10,804 nt of DNA, from assembly GCA_944326625.1 (NCBI GenBank), contig CALVER010000036.1:1-10804 (forward strand), given 5' to 3'. The translations under genes and the position numbers were made by a program. This document shows, piece after piece, positions 6,937 to 10,804 of the stretch (within the stretch, counting starts at the first letter, position 1; each line of letters begins with the position of its first letter). The notes beneath the pieces were generated by a model. It did no database searches, was not told the origin of the DNA, and worked only from the letters and a program-made list of their open reading frames with translations. Source of the stretch: Candidatus Gastranaerophilales bacterium (GTDB lineage Bacteria > Cyanobacteriota > Vampirovibrionia > Gastranaerophilales > Gastranaerophilaceae).

Positions 6937-7806
6937 TTATTGGAAGTTATTAGTAATAGTATGGATATACTCAAGGATTTGCGCAAAATATTTCAAATCC
7001 GCTTTGCCGTTAATAATCATATCAGCCTCGCGCCTGTAGGGCTTAACGTATTTTTCACCGGCAACGGCTATATAATCCCAGTGTTTAAGAGCATTTTCAA
7101 TATCCTGATTTCTCTCCTCAACCGCTCTTGTAATAAACCATTTTTTACGGATTTCGTCATCGGTTTCCACATAAATTTTTACGTCAAAGATATCTTTAAC
7201 ATCTTCATACATAGTTGCAGTGCCTTCCACAATAATAATTTTAGATGATTTAACATCAATTGCATTCGGCATGGAAACACCGGTTCCGTTCGGAAGATAC
7301 ATGGGGCATTTAATATCAAGCCCGTCAGCCAAATCCTGAAGATCGCTTTTTAAAACATCAAGCTGAAAACTCGTCGGCGCATCAACATCATAACCGCTGT
7401 CACGCAATTTATCAAATGTTCCGTATTGAGAAATTAATGCAGATATATCGTTAAAATAATTATCCGTACTTAAAATTGTAACAGGCATTGACAATTGTTC
7501 GATAACTTTGCTGATTTCGCGGCAGATAGTGGATTTTCCCGCGGCGGATTCGCCTGTAATACTTATCAAAAATCTTTTTTCCGGATTATTTATCAAACGT
7601 CTTGAAAATCTTGAAATAAAATCAGGATTTACCTCACGAAAAATCGGCATGGGATATTTTTTATCAAAAGCCAAAATCTGCTTGAACTTCGTCTGCAGGT
7701 AAAACGCCAGAAGTTCCCGTCCTGTTTTGGAATTAAAATCCGGCTTTAATATCTTATCTTTTGAAGATAATTCTTTTTCTATTAGTCCTTGCATAAAATT
7801 ATCCAT
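6937..7806 (-). CDS. Uridine kinase-like P-loop kinase (uridine kinase/phosphoribulokinase family) with N-terminal extension
   Basis: A 289-residue P-loop kinase. Walker A is GESAAGKST (85-93); STDNYF (113-118) matches the family's catalytic Asp segment (DxxY/F, Asp115 here); VDAPTSF (141-147) corresponds to the uridine kinase FDHPxAF region; IIVEGTAT (191-198) is the Walker B-type strand (IxEG); WFITRAVEERNQD (223-235) looks like the arginine-containing lid. Members phosphorylate uridine/cytidine, ribulose-5-phosphate or related small alcohols with ATP. The substrate here is not settled, so no symbol is given. Bacterial uridine kinases are about 210 residues with the P-loop near the start; here about 80 residues precede it. 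The gene is divergent from atpD and 159 bp upstream of the secretion operon on the same strand. No good ribosome binding site precedes the ATG at 7806; Met5 (7794) is an alternative start. Confidence 0.8.
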   Translation of the reverse strand: MDNFMQGLIEKELSSKDKILKPDFNSKTGRELLAFYLQTKFKQILAFDKKYPMPIFREVNPDFISRFSRRLINNPEKRFLISITGESAAGKSTICREISKVIEQLSMPVTILSTDNYFNDISALISQYGTFDKLRDSGYDVDAPTSFQLDVLKSDLQDLADGLDIKCPMYLPNGTGVSMPNAIDVKSSKIIIVEGTATMYEDVKDIFDVKIYVETDDEIRKKWFITRAVEERNQDIENALKHWDYIAVAGEKYVKPYRREADMIINGKADLKYFAQILEYIHTITNNFQ

Positions 7807-7872
7807 AGGTAGTATGAATATATAAACACAAGAAAAAAAAATTTGCTAGTCTTTAAATTAAATTTTTGTAAT

Positions 7873-7902
7873 TTGACATATAAAAATTTTTTTTGTTATA
7901 TA
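7873..7902 (+). promoter_or_regulatory. Predicted sigma-70-type promoter of atpD-atpC
   Basis: A perfect -35 box TTGACA (7873-7878) is followed, 18 bases later, by TATATA (7897-7902), with TGT just before it as an extended -10. TATAAT two bases further on (7899-7904) would give a 20-base spacer. The upstream DNA (7832-7872) is strongly A/T-tracted and could act as an UP element. Transcription would start near 7909, about 30 bases before the atpD start. Confidence 0.65.
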
Positions 7903-7940
7903 ATTAATTTATAAGAAGATTTAAATAAGAGGGGCAGAGG

Positions 7941-9344
7941 ATGGAAACTTTAGCTAAAAATGAAGGTATTATTACAAAAATTATAGGTCCGGTAATTGAC
8001 GTTGAATTTCAGCAAGGCGAACTGCCTGAAATTTATACGGCACTGAATATTTTTACCGAGGACGGCAAAAAAATCGTTGCGGAAGTTCAGCAGATGCTTG
8101 GTTCAAACAAAGTAAGAACAGTTGCGATGTCATCAACCGACGGGCTTAAAAGAGGCATGAAGGTTGTTAACACAAACGAACCTATTAAAATTCCTGTCGG
8201 AAAAGAAATTCTTGGAAGAATTTTAAACGTAACCGGCGATCCCGTTGACCAGATGGGTGATATTAATGCCGAAACCTATCTGCCTATTCACAGAAAATCA
8301 CCGGCACTTGTTGATCAGAATACGGATATAGAAATTCTTGAAACCGGTATTAAGGCAATCGACCTTTTGCAGCCGTACCAGAAAGGCGGTAAAATCGGTT
8401 TGTTCGGCGGTGCAGGTGTTGGTAAAACAGTTTTGATTATGGAATTAATCCATAACATTGCAATGGAGCACTCAGGCGTTTCCGTATTCGGCGGTGTAGG
8501 TGAAAGAACCCGTGAAGGTAACGACCTTTGGAATGAAATGAAAGAATCAAACGTTATTGATAAAGTTGCCCTGATTTACGGTCAGATGAATGAACCGCCG
8601 GGAGCACGTATGAGAGTTGGTCTTTCAGCGCTTACCGCTGCGGAATATTTCAGAGATTTTTCAAAACAAGACGTTTTATTGTTTATTGATAACATATTCA
8701 GATTTACGCAAGCAGGATCAGAAGTTTCTGCACTTTTGGGACGTATGCCTTCAGCTGTAGGTTATCAGCCGACACTTGCAACTGAAATGGGTGAATTGCA
8801 GGAAAGAATTACCTCAACAAAAGACGGTTCAATCACTTCCGTTCAGGCAATTTACGTACCTGCAGACGACTTAACAGACCCGGCACCTGCAACAACATTC
8901 TCTCACCTTGATGCGTCAACGGTATTATCAAGACAAATTGCATCACTCGGTATTTATCCGGCTGTTGATCCTCTGGAATCAAGCTCAAGAGCCCTTGATC
9001 CGAATATCATCGGCGAAGAACATTATACCGTTACAAGAAAAGTTCTTGAAATTCTCCAAAAATACAAAGAACTTCAAGACATTATCGCAATCTTAGGTAT
9101 GGATGAATTGTCGGAAGAAGATAAAGAAACAGTTAACAGAGCACGTAAAATTCAAAGATTCTTGTCTCAACCGTTCTTTGTTGCGGAACAATTCTCCGGA
9201 ACTAAAGGTAAATACGTAAAACTTGAAGATACAATTAAAGGCTTTAAAGAAATTATTGAAGGCAAACACGACAACCTTCCGGAACAAGCCTTCTACATGG
9301 TAGGTACAATTGAAGAAGCCGTCGAAAAAGCTAAAACACTTTAA
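7941..9344 (+). CDS. atpD: F-type ATP synthase subunit beta
   Basis: A 467-residue catalytic beta subunit of F1, a peripheral complex on the cytoplasmic face of the membrane, where it makes ATP from ADP and phosphate using rotation driven by the ion gradient. Clear marks are Walker A GGAGVGKT (156-163), the catalytic glutamate in GERTREG (Glu188), Walker B LLFIDN (246-251), the signature PSAVGYQPTLA (270-280), the adenine-pocket tyrosine in GIYP (Tyr339), and DELSEED (388-394). Length and ends are normal. AGAGGGG lies six bases before the ATG. It has its own promoter and is followed only by atpC, so it is separated from the genes for alpha, gamma, delta and the membrane sector, as in Cyanobacteria. 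No c-ring or a-subunit is in view, so H+ or Na+ use cannot be told. Confidence 0.99.
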   Translation: METLAKNEGIITKIIGPVIDVEFQQGELPEIYTALNIFTEDGKKIVAEVQQMLGSNKVRTVAMSSTDGLKRGMKVVNTNEPIKIPVGKEILGRILNVTGDPVDQMGDINAETYLPIHRKSPALVDQNTDIEILETGIKAIDLLQPYQKGGKIGLFGGAGVGKTVLIMELIHNIAMEHSGVSVFGGVGERTREGNDLWNEMKESNVIDKVALIYGQMNEPPGARMRVGLSALTAAEYFRDFSKQDVLLFIDNIFRFTQAGSEVSALLGRMPSAVGYQPTLATEMGELQERITSTKDGSITSVQAIYVPADDLTDPAPATTFSHLDASTVLSRQIASLGIYPAVDPLESSSRALDPNIIGEEHYTVTRKVLEILQKYKELQDIIAILGMDELSEEDKETVNRARKIQRFLSQPFFVAEQFSGTKGKYVKLEDTIKGFKEIIEGKHDNLPEQAFYMVGTIEEAVEKAKTL

Positions 9345-9370
9345 TGCCGGCAACCGCGGAACATAAAAAA

Positions 9371-9374
9371 AGGA
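9371..9374 (+). promoter_or_regulatory. Ribosome binding site deciding the atpC start
   Basis: AGGA, preceded by an A-run, lies five bases before the ATG at 9380. An earlier in-frame ATG at 9344 overlaps the atpD stop as TAATG but has no such site of its own and would add 12 residues not typical of the family. Confidence 0.75.
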
Positions 9375-9379
9375 ACTAT

Positions 9380-9775
9380 ATGCATTTAAAAATAATCACA
9401 CCGGGAAAAGTTGTTTTTGACGAAGACGTTGACGAAATTTATTCAAAAGGCGTTGACGGTGAATTCGGTATTTTAAAAGGCCACGTACCTTTTATGTCAG
9501 CACTTGATATAGGCATAACAAAAGTTGTGCAAGGCAGCAGCGCAAAACTGTTCACCACAATGGGCGGCGTTTTCCAATTTAAAAATGAAGAAGCGCTTAT
9601 CCTGACCCAGTGTGCCGAATGCGGGGACGAAATTGACAAAACGCGTGCCGAAAAAGCATACGAAAGAGCAAAAGCACGGCTTGAGGAACACAATGCACAA
9701 ATAGACGCCAAACGCGCAGAAGCAGCTATGGCACGTGCAATGGTTAGATTAAAAGCCACGATGAATAATAAATAA
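9380..9775 (+). CDS. atpC: F-type ATP synthase subunit epsilon
   Basis: A 131-residue epsilon subunit of F1, part of the central stalk and inhibitor of ATP hydrolysis. The start at 9380 gives MHLKIITPGKVVFDEDVDE, the normal family opening, behind a good ribosome binding site. The N-terminal beta-sandwich (1-80) contains GEFGILKGHVPFMSALDIG (28-46); the C-terminal two-helix domain (about 87-127, rich in Ala, Arg and Glu) is complete, as in cyanobacterial and most bacterial epsilons, and unlike the short Chlorobi/Bacteroidetes type. An oddity is a CAEC pair (Cys78 and Cys81) just before the hinge between the domains; this position usually has no cysteines. It follows atpD by 35 bp and ends at a hairpin terminator. 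Confidence 0.97.
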   Translation: MHLKIITPGKVVFDEDVDEIYSKGVDGEFGILKGHVPFMSALDIGITKVVQGSSAKLFTTMGGVFQFKNEEALILTQCAECGDEIDKTRAEKAYERAKARLEEHNAQIDAKRAEAAMARAMVRLKATMNNK

Positions 9776-9798
9776 AAAGCGGTCAAATTGACCGCTTT
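9776..9798. terminator. Bidirectional intrinsic terminator between convergent genes
   Basis: A perfect 11-base inverted repeat, AAAGCGGTCAA and TTGACCGCTTT, around one central A fills the 25-bp gap between the atpC stop (9775) and the convergent gene's stop (9801). The effective stem is likely the GC-rich GCGGTC/GACCGC part with flanking A-T pairs. On the minus strand it is followed by a strong T-rich tract (TTTTTATTTATT, inside the end of atpC). On the plus strand the tail TTTCTTTATT is weaker but still U-rich in RNA. Confidence 0.88.
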
Positions 9799-9800
9799 CT

Positions 9801-10804
9801 TTATTCTAAATATTCTTCGGGAACTATATTTGGTCCAGGCAGACCGTTTGGCCCGGGATAAAAAACGCCCTGATCAGTTTTCCAGGCTTTTTGACCATTA
9901 GACAATGTAATCCTTTCAAGATTTGACCAATGCATATGGTTCCATTGGTAAAAAGAATTCTCACCGCAAGGACCGTCAACCCAATTTGCCATCTCTTTTT
10001 CATAATTTGGCAATTCTCTGGTATAAGACTCATAAATAGATTTTGCATTGAAATATCTGGTATCATCTTCTTCATTTGAAAATGCCATATTCATTCGCCC
10101 ACGGAAATCACCGCGTTCAAAATTATATTTTGTTTCAAGTTCTTTCATTAAGTTATCAGCATCTTGCAATGTTTTTTTATGTGCTTGATAACTTGTATCA
10201 TTTGCCAAATATTCTTGCAATTGCTGATCTGTCATGATCGGCTGAGATTTCTGTTGAGACTGAATAGCCGGTTCATTTTCAGCCGGAACATTTTGAATTG
10301 GCATATTATAAAGTTCTGCAAATTCTTCCGCTGAATAGGTTTTACCGAACGGGCTCTTAGATTCTACGAGTTCTTCATTGGAAAGCGCCTTAGTTTGTGC
10401 GGCTTCAAAGGCCTCTTTTGTTACTTCTTTGTTATTAATATAATATTTTCCGTCAACGATTTTTCCGGTTTGACCGCCTGATTGGAAAGTAGCTTCGGTA
10501 TTTTTTAAGGTTTCTTTCAAAATCTTTTGTTCCATACGTGCTTCCATACGAGCCTCACGTTTTTCCTGACGTGCTTGCTGCGCCTCAAGACGTGCTTCCT
10601 GACGCATTTCTTTACGGGCAGCAGCATCTTCGGCACGTTTTTCTTTTCTTATTCCGCGAATTTCAGCATTCAAATCTCTGTTTTCCGCGTTATTATCTTT
10701 TATTCTTTGTCTTAATTCTTCTAAGGAAAGACTTTGAAGATCTTCCATTTCGATATCCGCTTGAATATCAGGAAGAGACGTAAGCGGCGGCTCATCCGCT
10801 GCTG
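9801..10804 (-). CDS. Unrecognised coiled-coil protein, 5' end outside the window
   Basis: The reading frame stays open to the right edge, so the gene is N-terminally incomplete. An ATG exists at 10748 (315 residues from there), but it lacks a ribosome binding site, and the 18 codons before it (AADEPPLTSLPDIQADIE) read like protein. Numbered from that Met, residues 8-87 are a highly charged, probably continuous helix or coiled coil, with an Arg/Glu/Ala/Met/Gln-rich core at about 35-77. Then come a small GKIVDGKYYINNKEVTKEAF segment (95-114), a Gln/Pro-rich linker (about 150-175), a second helical part (about 175-255), and an aromatic C-terminus containing FYPGPNGLPGPN. There is one cysteine (261), no transmembrane segment and no recognised catalytic motif. 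It is convergent with atpC and shares its terminator. I do not recognise the family; a scaffold or filament-like role would be a guess. Confidence 0.7.
   Translation of the reverse strand, partial: AADEPPLTSLPDIQADIEMEDLQSLSLEELRQRIKDNNAENRDLNAEIRGIRKEKRAEDAAARKEMRQEARLEAQQARQEKREARMEARMEQKILKETLKNTEATFQSGGQTGKIVDGKYYINNKEVTKEAFEAAQTKALSNEELVESKSPFGKTYSAEEFAELYNMPIQNVPAENEPAIQSQQKSQPIMTDQQLQEYLANDTSYQAHKKTLQDADNLMKELETKYNFERGDFRGRMNMAFSNEEDDTRYFNAKSIYESYTRELPNYEKEMANWVDGPCGENSFYQWNHMHWSNLERITLSNGQKAWKTDQGVFYPGPNGLPGPNIVPEEYLE
10518..10646 (-). repeat. Low-complexity Arg/Glu/Ala-rich repeat within the coiled-coil gene
   Basis: Codons for residues about 35-77 (counted from the ATG at 10748) repeat variants of an R-x-E-A-R unit (QEARLEA, QEKREARMEARMEQ). 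At DNA level this appears as recurring CGTGCTTCC/CGAGCCTCACG-like words on the plus strand. Alternating opposite charges fit a stable single alpha-helix or long coiled coil. The unit is imperfect and could expand or contract between strains. Confidence 0.6.

Noticed and set aside
6910..7248. 112-codon plus-strand frame opposite the kinase gene
   Set aside because: It is antisense to the well-supported kinase motifs and has no protein family features; it is a shadow of the kinase frame.
9344..9379. Start of atpC at 9344 overlapping the atpD stop as TAATG
   Set aside because: The extra 12 residues (MPATAEHKKRNY) do not fit the family's N-terminus and the start at 9380 has its own AGGA.
10748..10748. 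ATG at 10748 as the true start of the coiled-coil gene
   Set aside because: There is no Shine-Dalgarno in front, and the frame continues open and protein-like to the window edge.
1..10804. CRISPR array, tRNA, rRNA, insertion sequence, or toxin-antitoxin/defence cassette
   Set aside because: No regularly spaced direct repeats, no RNA gene signatures, no transposase and no defence-type genes were seen; the gaps between genes are too short for hidden cassettes.

Overview
The window is an AT-rich bacterial chromosomal stretch with dense, tightly packed genes. The best lineage clue is an ATP synthase beta-epsilon gene pair (atpD-atpC) standing alone, with no alpha, gamma or delta genes beside it, and a full-length (131 aa) two-domain epsilon subunit. 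A separate beta-epsilon cluster is the cyanobacterial arrangement. With low GC, no photosynthesis genes and a type II secretion/type IV pilus locus, I infer a non-photosynthetic relative of Cyanobacteria (Melainabacteria/Vampirovibrionia, for example gut Gastranaerophilales). This is inference; a split atpDC pair also occurs in Chlorobi and some other groups.

Layout. Positions 1-170 are non-coding, GC-rich for this sequence, with three successive hairpins and a run of nine C. From 6777 down to 171 on the minus strand lies a five-gene operon with gaps of only 9-18 bp: a membrane-anchored GspC/PilP-like protein, a secretin (GspD/PilQ), a hexameric assembly ATPase (GspE/PilB) with a probable c-di-GMP-binding MshEN domain, the inner-membrane platform protein (GspF/PilC), and a short-chain dehydrogenase/reductase. 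The C-D-E-F order is that of type II secretion operons, but no pseudopilin or prepilin peptidase gene is present here. A good sigma-70-type promoter lies at 6888-6916. Upstream on the same strand (7806-6937) is a P-loop kinase of the uridine kinase/phosphoribulokinase family with an unusual N-terminal extension. Diverging from it, atpD-atpC (7941-9775, plus strand) have their own promoter and end at a symmetrical hairpin at 9776-9798. That hairpin also serves a convergent minus-strand gene (9801 to beyond the right edge) encoding an unrecognised coiled-coil protein.

How the genes work together: GspC/PilP-like protein and secretin form the periplasmic and outer-membrane channel, while the ATPase and platform protein drive pseudopilus or pilus assembly from the inner membrane. 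The reductase is translationally linked to the platform gene, but nothing in its sequence shows a secretion role. AtpD and AtpC are catalytic and regulatory parts of F1. I see no clear evidence of a wholly new system. The most interesting points are the MshEN motif, the reductase in the secretion operon, a CxxC pair in the epsilon subunit, the kinase's extension, and the unknown coiled-coil protein.
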